20,759 nt of DNA from Phallusia fumigata (GCA_008931825.1 QXVZ01016298.1:1-20759); one strand, 5' to 3'. Positions 1 through 12,557 are shown, numbered from the stretch's first letter. The notes: a model not told the origin generated them from the sequence alone. Made by a program: numbers and translations.

Positions 1-1195
1 CTAGCCAAGGTGATCTGCCAATATTGTAGCCTGTAGGATACAACTAATCCACAATCCTCCAAGCTCCAATTAAAAACAGCTTGTGTTATGATGTTACTCC
101 TTTTATGACAGAAGCTGTGGATCATGCAATGATTCATTTCCTCCATATTTCTTTCTGCATTTGAAGACTTTGTTTTATAACATGCTCTGATTAATCTTTA
201 ACCTCACATCATGCAAAAAATTTAGGCTTGCACCACATGGCAATGCTTTAGATTTAAGAACACAATGTTAATGCATTGGTATTTGGGGCAAATTAACCAG
301 AAGCAAAGCTGGATTATGAACTAAACCTCGTCACCTTAAATTAGTCCCAAGTTAGTTTATTAACGTTTGACCTAATATATTATCTTTCTAATTTTTTTGT
401 AACCAAACATACTGCTTCTTTCACCAAGTGAAATATTGGTCCCCTTTCTGAAGAGTACAGATATTGTTTGCACTGGGTTTTTTTTCCTATTGCACTTTTG
501 ACATGAAATTGTTGCCAGGTTTGGAAAAAACTTTCACAGCTGGTAGATATGGTCATGGCGGTGTGTTATTTGTTGCAATGGGCCCTATAACCCCAGTGGT
601 TTCCCTGCTAGCCTCCTAAAATGGGCAAATTATTAAACAATGTCATAATTGGATAATATTTCCAGAGCATGCAGTTGTGATGTATTGATTTGTTTCTTTA
701 ACCCCATAGCCCAAGAAGTTGGCCTGTTAATCTCGTAAATTTTGTAAATTGGGCTATAGTGGTGTGTCATTTCATTTTCTAAGTTATTGTTATATTCACC
801 TCAACTATATGATATTTAATAAAAATATCCGCTATAATTTCGAAATGTATCTAGTTGATTGCATAATCTTTATCGTGCATATGTAGGGGTCCATGCCTTT
901 CTGGCTGCAGAAACAAATATGCCATAAAAAGCTTAAGTAACTACAGGACCCAATGTGAAATAATGTGTGAACACACATCATTTTTAAAGTGGGTGATAGT
1001 GTATGTGAAATAACAATGTGTTGAACCCACCTTTATACTTTGTGTTTAAGAAACTTGTTGGAAAACAAAAACTTCAAAATTTCAGTGGGCTCATTATTTT
1101 GGTAATGTTAAACAAAAATACAGGATGTGGGCTGCAATTAACCAAATACATTTTTTCAATTTTTTTCCATGCAATCATATACTTTTTTCATCCAG
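1..1195 (+). other. Probable upstream intron of ABCD3; no exon seen
   Basis: No stretch here reads as the ABCD3 residues expected just before the first visible exon (the region with the EAA-like motif). The whole stretch is therefore best explained as part of a long intron. It contains a stem-like inverted pair around 703-763 (CCATAGCCCAA against TTGGGCTATAGTGG) and a loose direct repeat of GGTGTGTTATTT near 560 and GGTGTGTCATTT near 760, probably remnants of a dispersed repeat. Nothing else was recognised. Confidence 0.5.
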
Positions 1196-3282
1196 GAAAC
1201 AAGAAAGAAAAGCTGACAATTTTAGAGACATTTAATCGCCTGTTTAGGCATTTACAAAGGTTTATTTCATTTCGGTTTAGAATGGGAATTGTTGATGACA
1301 TCATTGCAAAATGTAAGTATTTATGTAAGTAAGGCGGTGGTGTGGCTTTTATGTCATTTATTTTATGTTTCAGACACTGCAACCACATTTGGATATTTGA
1401 TTGTTAGTCGCCCATTTATGGATTTGAGTTATCCAAAGTTTGAAAATGCAACACATTCCGAGCTTGTAGAGGTGAAACCATCATAACCAGTATCCCTGTG
1501 CTAGTTTTAATTTTTTTTTTCAACTATTTTCTGTATGCAGGACTACTACAGAAGTGGCAGAATGTTGGTTCGTTTGTCACAAGCTATTGGAAGAATTGTT
1601 TTGGCTGGCAGAGAAATGTCACGCTTGGCTGGGTTTGTAAATGGTTTTGAAAATTTTTGGGGCATTTAACACTTAACGGATTTGGTTGCAGATTTACTGC
1701 TCGTGTTACAGAACTAATGAAAGTTACTGATGAGCTTAATGAGGGGATGTACCAGAGGACAATGGTTCACAGGTAAGATATGCCTTGAACACCTAGAATT
1801 ACTACTGTTTACATACTTGATGACTTTTAGTGCAAATGGAAGTGATGGAGCGAACGAACTTACACCAGGAAGTGGAAGCATTGTTTTAAAAGACAAAATA
1901 ATAAAATTTGATAAAGTTCCATTAGTTACACCCAATGGGGATGTCCTCATTACGGAAATGAACTTTGAGGTGCCATCTGGAATGAACGTAATTGTTTGCG
2001 GGCCCAATGGTTGTGGCAAGAGCTCACTATTTAGGGTCTTGGGAGAGGTGTGTATTTTTTTTAAACAACGTCTTCAAAATTTATAACATGCAATCAACAT
2101 TTGTTACAAGTTGTGGCCTCTGTTTGGAGGAACTCTGACCAAACCCCATCGAAGCAAGTTGTTCTATGTTCCTCAGCGGCCCTACATGACACTGGGTACC
2201 TTGCGTGATCAGGTGATATATCCTGACACACTGACTGAAATGCAAGCCAAGGGTTTAAGTGATGATGTTTTGGAAAGCTACCTCCAACAGGTTCAGTGCA
2301 TTTTTGGTTATATTGTGTGAACATTTTTTTATATTACTAATTTAATTTTGCTGCAGGTTCAATTAGGAAATATTTTGGAACGTGAAGGTGGTTGGGATTC
2401 CATTCAAGATTGGATGGATGTTCTGAGTGGTGGTGAAAAACAAAGGATGGCTGTAAGTATTACTATTACTGTAAGTGTAAAAATTAAGTGGTACATTGTT
2501 TAGCCACATAAACAAGGTGTTATCATGAAAAAAACGCCAAAAGTAACTAAATTATCATTATTTAGGATATTCTAGTTAATAGAGAATCAAAGCTGGGGTA
2601 CTGAGCAAAAAGGTTTAATTGTTTTCTGATTCTACATAGTCATACTGCCAAACAATGTTTCCAAATAAACCAATAAAGGCTATTTCTTTTTTCAACTAGA
2701 CACTTTAGCATTGTGGTATCGTTTTGCAATATAATCTTTACATTACTTCTTTTCTTGGACATGCTTTTTTACAACAATAAACAATCCTGCAAAAAGCTTA
2801 GTCTTACTTGTTTTTTTCTGGACCCTGGTCTAACCATACATTTGTGTAGATGGCACGTTTGTTTTACCACAAACCCCAATTTGCAATTCTCGATGAGTGC
2901 ACGAGTGCAGTAAGTGTGGATGTGGAAGGCTTTATGTATCAACACTGCAAAAAAGTGGGCATCACTCTCTTTACTGTATCACACCGCAAATCACTCTGGC
3001 GTTATCATGAGGTACTTATTTGTGTCACAAAGAATTAAAGTTTATACACATTTGGATTTGACATAGTTAAGAATGTTTTCAGTTAGACCTATGTGGCATA
3101 TGGTGATCTGTTTGTCACTAGCCAATGTTCTGTAAGGGTAGATTGGAAATTATATTTTTTTTGCAAAGACGTTTATGCCATTTAAATGGGTAACAACTGT
3201 TTAGTATTTTCTTCACATGGACGGACGTGGAAAATACGAGTTTCAAAGAATCGAAGATGACACTTCACCATTTGGTTCATAA
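1196..3282 (+). CDS. ABCD3: ATP-binding cassette subfamily D member 3 (PMP70), 3' nine exons
   Basis: Peroxisomal half-transporter; the family dimerises in the peroxisomal membrane and imports long- and branched-chain acyl-CoAs and bile-acid intermediates. Exons by splice sites and phase: 1196-1312, 1374-1471, 1541-1632, 1692-1772, 1831-2047, 2111-2290, 2357-2452, 2850-3011, 3205-3282 (stop TAA). They join in frame to about 373 residues, roughly the C-terminal 57% of a usual ~660-aa protein. Seen: the end of the membrane domain ([11 protein letters not shown]), Walker [10 protein letters not shown] at 2000-2026, ABC signature LSGGEKQR at 2423-2446, Walker B FAILDE at 2880-2897, and the switch histidine in TVSHRKSLW at 2982-2984. 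The tail reads [14 protein letters not shown] and ends FGS, as in ABCD3 rather than ABCD1/2. No frameshift or lost catalytic residue. The 5' exons are outside the window. Convergent with the next gene. Confidence 0.96.
2453..2849 (+). other. ABCD3 intron, 397 bp
   Basis: This is the longest visible ABCD3 intron, flanked by GCT|GTAAGT and TGTGTAG|ATG. It is AT-rich, and no repeat, RNA gene or coding segment was recognised in it. Confidence 0.85.
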
Positions 3283-4701
3283 GCTTTTGATTTTTAAATG
3301 CAATAAGTACAATTTATTTTGTTAAATTTTATCAAATTGATGCCCAAAGTTCTTGCACTTCTGAAGCCTTGGGTGGAATTTTATTTGTTCCAATGCTATA
3401 GGACTGTAGGCAAAATATTAGTAGTACATATTTTTCATTGGACTGTTGCACTTTTTAATTATTTATTAAATGATTAAAAATTAAATATAATTTCAATGCT
3501 GGATGTTCTTTTAATTACTGCCAAATTGCAAGATTGTTCTTGCTGTATGCCTGCAATGAAACATGTTTTGTGTGTTTCAACACAGTGTGGTTTGCCAAAT
3601 TTTTCTTTATGGAAGTCAATTTAATAACCTAACTTTTGTGATATTGTGTTATTTGTGCTGGCATAATTTATACTTGTTTTGCAGACAAAAAGATTAAGTT
3701 ATGATTATGTTGTGTAATACACTTCTCTTTTGCTTGAAATATACTCCGGATTTTACCTTTGTGTTGTATATTTTTAAAAAACAGGAGTTTTAACTCCATC
3801 AGAATAGAATTTAGGTAATTTGCAACTTCCAGCAGTTTTGGATAACAAGTCTCTTGGGGTTTAAGCATCTCATTGTCAGATCTTAGTGGTTTAACTTCTA
3901 AATTACATAAAGGTTGGTTTGCTTGTCCTTGTTTGATACAGGTTGATCGATCACTGCAGCACCAAAAATACTCATTGTTTGTGGTTCTAACATTGTGAAA
4001 GCAGCAGATGAAATAATGGTAAATAAAACCAGCTTTACTTTATTGTTTAAAATCAGATAAAAATATGCAGAATGTATCCCTGTATTCCTGACTGTCGCGC
4101 GAAGTCATGCGACAACTAACCTCTTGGGACCAAAGTACTTTGATTTAACGTTTTCGCTTCACCAAAAGACAATGGGACAGTTAAACTATCAAGTCTGTTC
4201 AGTGACCCAAAATAGTATGAAGTCAAGCATTTTTAAGGTTGGGGCTGGAGTCAATCAAGACTACTGATGACACTACCAGAAAAATGATCAACTTCCAGAA
4301 AAGAATTAAATTAAGAACCCAATTAAGTTCAAATGTACCATAGGCATTTTCAACATTCAAATAAGCGTCACTGAACACATTTGCATTGGTTTCTGCTTGC
4401 CGTATTGACAACTTCCATAGTTTCATAGTGTGAAGGCTAAAAAAATGAAAAAACAAACAAACAAATCAGTCGGCTTTAAGTCGCTCATTCCCCAGATTAT
4501 TTGGTTCAAAATGATTTTTCTACGTTTACGCTTGGTGGGCGCGTTCTGGGCATTGGCATTGATTTCTTTAGGGAAATACTGATGACCTTTTACATTGCGA
4601 AAACATTTAAAGGCAGATAGAAAACAACAAACAAAACAAATTTTACAAGTGCAATAGTGTTATCGTAAAACAGGATCATGCATATTTTTGTGTAAACTTC
4701 T
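3283..4701. other. Convergent intergenic region / 3' UTRs
   Basis: Lies between the ABCD3 stop on the + strand and the stop of the galactosyltransferase-like gene on the - strand. It should hold both 3' UTRs. It is AT-rich with no convincing coding potential on either strand. Facing poly(A)-signal hexamers are at 4022-4044. Confidence 0.6.
4022..4044. terminator. Facing poly(A) signal hexamers (AATAAA / TTTATT)
   Basis: AATAAA at 4022-4027 on the + strand and TTTATT (AATAAA on the - strand) at 4039-4044 lie 11 bp apart between two convergent genes. They could serve as signals for both, giving a ~740-nt 3' UTR for ABCD3 and ~660 nt for the opposite gene. This is a hexamer match in AT-rich DNA and may be chance; ABCD3 could use nearer ATTAAA variants around 3460. 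Confidence 0.35.
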
Positions 4702-7700
4702 TTAACTGCCACGTTTTTGTGGACGCTGGCGCCTTAAATTTTCTCTTTGCATCTCTATATTTTTCTTTTTTTTATCAGCTGCCCATTTCTCCATAATGTT
4801 TCGTTTGTCGTACATCATTTTGTTGAACTGTCTTCCAGCTTCAATGGATTTTTCTAGCACTTTGTCCTTAATACATGACGAAATGTCAGTAAGAGATTTG
4901 CACGTTTAAGCTGTTTCACAAAAAAGGAGCTAATTTATTACCAGCATTTTTTTCTCAATTTCTTCACTAACTGCTTTCATTTTAAACCACCAATTCCACT
5001 CCAAAACTGCAGTGTTAGTTGCTTCTTCAACGATGCTGTTTTTGACTACATAGCATCCGGGAACACGTAGTAATCCGTTTACGGGTGTTCGTATTTTGAG
5101 CAATTGGGACGTGTTTGTTCTTTCAACTGCAAATTTTCCAAACGTATTCTGATCTGACAGTGTCACCAACTTTGTTTTCGCTGAAACAAAAATGAAGTGT
5201 CAATTTCGCCGTAGTTAATTGTCCAGGAAAACAAAANATAGCATCCGGGAACACGTAGTAATCCGTTTACGGGTGTTCGTATTTTGAGCAATTGGGACGT
5301 GTTTGTTCTTTCAACTGCAAATTTTCCAAACGTATTCTGATCTGACAGTGTCACCAACTTTGTTTTCGCTGAAACAAAAATGAAGTGTCAATTTCGCCGT
5401 AGTTAATTGTCCAGGAAAACAAAACAGAACAGAGCAGGATTAGAACCAACGACCTTTCAAACACGCAATATTCGGCAGTGTTCCGGCACAGGGTTCGAAT
5501 CTCAAGTAAAGTCTCTAATGGTTTGAGTTTAGTTGCTAGTAATTTAAGTTTCAAGTCAAGTCTTGCAAGTATCGGTCAAGTCAGTGGTTTAATACGTCTT
5601 AAATTTAGTCCTCGTTGGTTAAGTTGCTCTTTTCGAGCGTGTTGTAACGCTGGTTGACTGCAACATTAAACATATTTGATATTTGTTGCTTTAGCAGAAC
5701 GCATTGAACTGGTGGAAAAATGTCAAATATAACCAGCTTCTATATGTGTTCAAAGTCGGAAAAAGCGTGTAAAATGAATCTATGTATTTCTATAAGAGTA
5801 TGTAAATTGAATCCGTTGTTCAAAGTCAAGACATAACACATAGTTAAAATGTAACCGATTCTCACGTTTCCACTTCTTAAACAAACCTAACAAGCAAGCA
5901 ACGCAACAACACAGCCTTTGTTAGGGTTGCCAACCGTCCTTTATTTCAAAGGACAATCCTTTATTCAGTTTTACTTGTCCTTGTCCTTTATTGACATTTG
6001 AAACAACCTTATTTGTCCTTTATTTTTACTCGTTTTGACTTGTGGTTAAATTTCTGAAATGCGGCTCGGAGGACCAAAACAAATTTAGCACATTATACAA
6101 CAAGATAGTAATGAGGCCCAAAATTGGGCCGTAATTTGTTATGAAAGAAATATTTTATGTCCATGTTTAAAGTGGTCATGGAAACCAAGTATATGTGAGA
6201 AAACTTGTAACATCGGTGCCAATATTTATGTCATCACCAGATCGAAATATGAAAGGGTGTTTTCGAGACGTGATAAAATATCAATCAAGTTTTTGTCCTC
6301 TATGTCCTTTATTGTAGCTTAACAGAGTTGGCAACCCTAGCCTTTGCATAAACACGGCCGCTGAAAAGAGTCGTTTATTTCATTAATAAATTCTTTGTGG
6401 GCCAGTTCTAAAATATAGCTGTAGATGTCTCGGGGCCCGAAACTTGTCTTCGAGTCAAGTCAAGGTTATGGTGTAACAAGTCCGTGTAAGTCTTAAAAAA
6501 GGGCCACTCACGACGAGCTCGAGTCGAGTTAGTGACTTGAGTCTCCCTAACACTGTCATTTGGTCTTATACTCACAGTACTGGATCTTGGCCAGCGAATC
6601 CCACCAAGGTTTTGGAACAAGTTGATTTATCACCCTCTCTTCCATTATAGCTCGGTGACTGGTCATCATTTGGGACTTATAAACGAATGAGGTATTTGTT
6701 GAATGAAAAACGCGGACAAAAAGGTCCGTATGGTAACGCGGAGAAGGACCTGTAATAAAAATGTTACGTATAAAGCAAAAATTAAAAATATGGTAACAAA
6801 CAACAGCAAACCCAAAAAACCTTCATGTGATTCATACACGTACTAAACACTATAAACGCCATCTATCATATGAGACTTACATAAACTTTTAAAGATCCTT
6901 GTACAGGCTATGCTAATTATACTGAGTTTGTAACTTTACAAAATCAAGATAGAACGATTGTTTGAACGTTACGACCGGTTTGCAGGTATTTTTATTTCAG
7001 ATATTTTGCCTCACCAATTTCTTCGTCACCGTACAGCATAACTGGTTCAGTAAAAAACTGAAGGTACCGTGGATCTCCAGGACAAAGTTTTACATAAACT
7101 GCAGTTGAGTAATGGTGTTCCTGTACATCATACTGATCGCCTAGACCCTGACAAAGTAAAGGATTTGTTATTCTCGATCCAAGAAAAAACTGCCATTTAA
7201 ACTGATATTGGTTTGTTGCTTATCAGTAAACGTGGACGTGCCACCGAGGAAACAAATAACAAATTAAACAAACCAAGTCTTACGTATTTATATCGAAGAT
7301 TGTTTTCTTGTACGTATGCCGTTGTTCGGAGTGTAAATCTGCCTTTAACTTGTTCCACTAAAGCATGGCAGCTTGTTTGCATCTCTGTGCATTTTTGTTT
7401 TGCTTCGTCCAAATCACGGTAAACTTTTGTATATCGCGCGTCATCCATTGAGGTAGTTCGGTTTATGGTCATTTTGTCGAACTTGTGATACGTGGGTATG
7501 CAAACCAAATCTGGTTCGTCTGTTATGGTTCCCGCAACACTTGGTTCGGGTGCCTTGTTGTGGGTTTGTCGGCGGGCTTTATTTAATTCTGACATACTGT
7601 ATATATCTACGCTCGAGCCTTTGTAGCGAGCAAACTCGATTGTAGCATTTTCCAGTTCATACGATCCTGTTGTAAGTTGAACAAAGGTTCATTAAATCTC

Positions 7701-8500
7701 TTGCTGTAAACCTCAGTGGCTACTGTTCATTTTCGTTGTTGAAGTTATAATTTGTTTTAAATATGTTACGATTTTAAATCAAACTTACGTCGTTGGTACT
7801 TACGTATGTCCAAAATTATTTTATTCCAAAGTTTAGTTTTTTGAACAGCAACCAGATTGTATTTTATGTTTGATAAGCCAGATGTGTCTTCATTTTCCTC
7901 TTTCTTTTCTTTTTCACTGCATTTGACGATTTTCTTTGTTTAAAACTTTATCTTTGTTAATTGCAAGATTGCTCATACCTTGTTAGAGTCTTGACAATTT
8001 TACGATAAGAACTACCAACGCCTGTCGAGGGACTGAACCACCATGGGTGAACATGGGGAATCATCTTGTATCTCCCCACTGTTTCATTCACCGAAGCAAT
8101 TGTCAATCCAGTTTTGTTTATCCTGAAATAAATAAACTCAACTCAAATACAAGCGAAATAAACTCAACTATAATACAACTGGATATAATGCACTCCAAAT
8201 AATTTTATTACTAGCATACGTTAACAGATAAATTACCTTTCTTCCATATCGTTATCTTCTCCGCCCCAACCCCAAAATCTGTTGCTGTGTCCATTTACAC
8301 GACGGTAGTTGTCAGGACTCATAGCTGTTACTCCACCATACTTTGTTCCGTACCCCGTTGTGTAGTTAAATTTGTCTATAGCTGCAGGGGAAGAAAAAAC
8401 AAAGCAAAATCACACACAAAAGAGCGTCGTTTAATTAAGTTTACCTGGTGAGAGATGCTTGGGCATCTTGTCACATAAATACAGATTTTGGTCATTTTCA
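4702..8500 (-). CDS. Beta-1,4-galactosyltransferase-like (GT7) enzyme with long C-terminal extension, 5' truncated
   Basis: Exons in transcription order: 8500-8445, 8381-8237, 8122-7979, 7916-7804, 7666-7284, 7201-7015, 6749-6576, 5180-4942, 4866-4702. All junctions keep phase and give 534 residues to TAA. The first ~152 residues align without gaps over long stretches to the C-terminal half of B4GALT enzymes, which transfer galactose to GlcNAc ends in the Golgi. WGWGGEDND matches the acceptor/catalytic motif, and M and H of GRYKMIPH match the metal ligands M344 and H347 of B4GALT1. Ordinary B4GALTs end soon after ILDI; this one goes on for ~380 residues. The extension has a Cys pair in an AKQKCTEM...F-LR pattern like PAN/apple-type modules (weak), a block ending LYGDEEI, Trp pairs (PWWD, WNWWF) and a basic, helical Lys/Arg/Glu-rich tail. 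I do not recognise the extension. The last acceptor (4867) is chosen because the nearer one at 4911 gives early stops. The 5' end is lost at N8501. Confidence 0.82.
5050..5424. repeat. Perfect 187-bp direct duplication around a single N (probable assembly artefact)
   Basis: Bases 5050-5236 and 5238-5424 appear identical, with N5237 between them. The N sits where the second copy has C. The unit covers most of the galactosyltransferase-like exon at 5180-4942 and its acceptor, then stops abruptly mid-exon. The second copy of the exon is cut after LLRVPGCY by the N. A failed merge of two overlapping contigs explains this better than a real duplication. Removing one copy leaves an intact intron and exon. 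Confidence 0.85.
5476..6555. mobile_element. Non-autonomous hAT-like element (outer), interrupted by a second element
   Basis: Left end CAGTGTT (5476-5482) and right end AACACTG (6549-6555) are inverted copies. The subterminal CTCAAGTaaAGTC on the left matches GACTCAAGTCAC on the right arm read inverted, and CAAGTC-type motifs recur at 5550-5590 and 6430-6545. Flanking 8-mers ATATTCGG and TCATTTGG agree at 5 of 8 bases, a possible decayed target duplication. Taking this element out leaves a native intron of about 127 bp, in line with the short introns elsewhere in the window. No transposase is present. The hAT assignment rests on terminal sequence only. Confidence 0.5.
5922..6339. mobile_element. 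418-bp hAT-type MITE with TIRs and 8-bp target duplication
   Basis: Terminal inverted repeats TAGGGTTGCCAAC (5922-5934) and GTTGGCAACCCTA (6327-6339) are perfect over 13 bp. Inside them, both ends carry CCTTTATT and GGACA motifs. Flanks GCCTTTGT (5914-5921) and GCCTTTGC (6340-6347) form an 8-bp duplication with one mismatch, the hAT size. No transposase ORF. It is nested inside the outer element and lies in an intron of the galactosyltransferase-like gene. Confidence 0.82.
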
Positions 8501-8501
8501 N
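8501..8501. other. Single N, probable contig join truncating the galactosyltransferase-like gene
   Basis: On the - strand, coding sequence begins immediately after this base with GAA AAT GAC (END...). The preceding bases toward higher coordinates read purine-rich ATAATAAGAAAG, which is a poor splice acceptor and does not encode the DVD-containing metal-binding stretch that B4GALT enzymes have just before this point. The other Ns in the window sit at false joins, so a gap or misjoin here is likely. Confidence 0.6.
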
Positions 8502-10560
8502 CTTTCTTATTATTGTAAATTGTTTATTCAGTTTGTGTTTCGTTTTCTAGATGTTTTACCCACCTTACCTGGTGTTTCGGATGGAGTTTACACAATAGGT
8601 ATATAGTACTGTCATAAGCACAATTGTACGAAGTTTGAAGGTGAATGTATCAGTTTCATATGCCTGGCACCATGTCTGTGACAAACTTGATTTAGAGTTG
8701 TGGAATACAGCACTGCAATAACACATGTTTTGTGCATAATCCTCAATTTCAAACAAAGTAACACGGTAATTGTACAAGACATATTGGATGAGAGTGGAAA
8801 AATACACCAATCATGGTAGTTGTCATCAAGTCAATGACATTCTTAATTTTTGTCCTTAAACCCACTTTATTGTTGTGTGCTTGAATGTCCACAACAAAAT
8901 TCAAACTGATGTTCAACCGACTTGTATATGTATTATCCAGTCAGCTGTACTGCCATACGCACTACCTTTGTTTGGTATATGTTAGCCGAATTTGAATCTG
9001 AAGGGCATAGGGCCTTTCGATTTTCGACGGAGAAGCTGTATTGCAAACCAATAAAGTCCGGATAATCTTGTTTTAACTGGACTACTAATCCAACATTTAA
9101 CGCAAACGTTTTTAGTTACTTTTATTTAGCATTTTTGCCTTCAAGTTAATTCAGCCCTCTGCTGCTCTGTTAATTCTTTGTGGCGGTAATATAAAACAAG
9201 GTTATTTTCTACCTTGTCCTTTTGGAGTGACACATATGTGAGGATATTTCGCAATAAGCGTGATTTTCGAAGGGCAAATCATAGTCATAGTGCGCAGAGC
9301 TGTAGCCTACTATAAAAATGTAAATATTGACCAGTTTAAAGCAAAATAAAGATATGCAGTGGGTTTTTTAAGAACTTCAAATTCATCCAGGTTCGGTGAA
9401 TGATTTTCGGCACTGTGTGGTTTAAAGTAAATATATTACATATTGCTGAACGTTAATGTGTGCCTACGGTTGATCACCCAAGCGTGAAATTCAACTGAAA
9501 AATCAAACAAAAAGAATACCGGGTAATGGCGAGACCGCTTTGTAAACTGGCAGTTGCTGTACATGTACTTGGGCCTAACTCATAATGCAATCATAAGTCA
9601 CAAGTTCATACAAACACATTTTATTAAAAACCTTCACGGTTTAAAAAAAACTTCGTCATTGTCATCAAGTCAAAGCTCGTACGGAGCTTTACTGGTGCGG
9701 TAAAAACGTTTAATGCGATTTGCCCAAAATCGGCACACGGACTTCGTAGAGTTTGCATCATTTTTATTGTAATGATAGTGTCTCGTAAAAAGTTAGTAGC
9801 CTACAGACAAATCTTTCAATGAGTTTTAGCTCTTGGCTCCAAACGACCTGTTGGATTACCGTGTATTGGCAAAAAAGTCCCGGTATCACGCCCAACAACT
9901 GCCTCTAATCCGGTGGTTAAGTATATCGGCCACCTTAGCATTTGCGTTAAAAACCCATCTCTTAGAAGCCACTATAGGTGACTTTAACGCCCTCCCATTG
10001 TGTGACATTTTGTTGTTCACATTTTGCTAGCAGTTTGGTGTGATGAATATGTATCATTTTATCCGGTCCAACACAGGCACAAAACGTCAGCAGTTTTGTA
10101 AAAGATTAGGTGTTTCTGTTTTTGTTGTTGCAACACGTTGTTCCAAAGTGCTGATATCTATATGAGGTATTAAATGCCTCTGTCGTTGTTTAGTATACGG
10201 GGACCCAGGCATTACGAGGCATATTAGATTTCTTCAAACTGACTTTCTTTTGTTCTCCTACTAAATCACGACAATCGTATCTTAGCAACGCGAAAAAACA
10301 GAGCAGTAGCCGATTGTATAGCACTTAAGAACGTTCGTAATATAAGCGGCCTTTTCTGTTGTGTACTTTTATTCGAGGAGATAAGGTTTTTTGGTCATGG
10401 GTCCGTTTACAGAGCCCTCTATTTGTCGAGCTGTGAACAGGTCTGGGCCTCGCCTCCTTTGTTCTGTTGTTTGGATAGCCAACGGTTGTCTACCGGGCGA
10501 GGCTTCGTCGCGATGACGATAGGCTTGTTTGAAATGGTTGCCGAGCACGTGACGAGTTAA
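8502..10560. other. Intergenic or intronic region, no gene recognised
   Basis: No family was recognised on either strand. The best open frame, 8565-8810 on the - strand, ends at a donor-like CCAG|GTAAGG but matches nothing known and lies beyond the suspected join at 8501. A 15-base string TTGTCATCAAGTCAA occurs at about 8820 and again near 9659, probably chance or a repeat fragment. The 5' exons expected for the galactosyltransferase-like gene (dinucleotide-binding region, DVD motif) were searched for by eye and not found. Confidence 0.5.
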
Positions 10561-10561
10561 G

Positions 10562-10604
10562 CCAATCGAAATGCGCCAAAGCTCTCGTTGTGACTTTAAA
10601 AGTC
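10562..10604 (+). promoter_or_regulatory. Alpha-tubulin core promoter: CCAAT box and TATA-like TTTAAAA
   Basis: CCAAT at 10562-10566 is followed by TTTAAAA at 10595-10601, inside the near-palindrome GACTTTAAAAGTC (10592-10604). A start site would be expected around 10625-10635, giving a 5' leader of about 90 nt before the ATG at 10723. Spacing is reasonable for a TATA-type promoter; assigned from motifs only. Confidence 0.5.
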
Positions 10605-10722
10605 AGTGCTAGTCTTTAGTCAGTTTATTCCAACCTGCTAAGACACGTAACGGTCAGCGAGCAAGTTCGATCGATTTATCTCTTTACTGTTTTCTCGTTT
10701 TCAAGTCAGAAATCCTTCCAAA

Positions 10723-12529
<1,807 letters not shown>

Positions 12530-12557
12530 GTTTAATGCCTCGTTAAACAAGAATGCA

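Noticed and set aside
4867-4911. Acceptor GAAACAG before 4910 for the last galactosyltransferase-like exon
   Set aside because: It has a better pyrimidine tract, but in phase 0 it gives a stop after about 18 residues and in phase 1 a stop at once. The TTAAG acceptor before 4866 opens a 54-residue basic tail with coding character. The alternative short C-terminus remains possible.
5436-5502. tRNA-like or tRNA-derived SINE signal: GGTTCGAATCT on the + strand and GGTTCTAATCCT on the - strand
   Set aside because: Two B-box-like strings occur in opposite orientation, but no acceptable A box or cloverleaf could be drawn for either, and the right-hand one falls inside the outer transposon end.
8565-8810. 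Open frame of 81 codons on the - strand ending at a donor-like CCAG|GTAAGG
   Set aside because: No resemblance to GT7 enzymes or any family I know, AT-rich composition, and it lies across a suspected misjoin. Not enough to call an exon.
9833-10030. Open frame of 65 codons on the + strand upstream of tubulin
   Set aside because: No start context, no family match and no splice signals; treated as chance.
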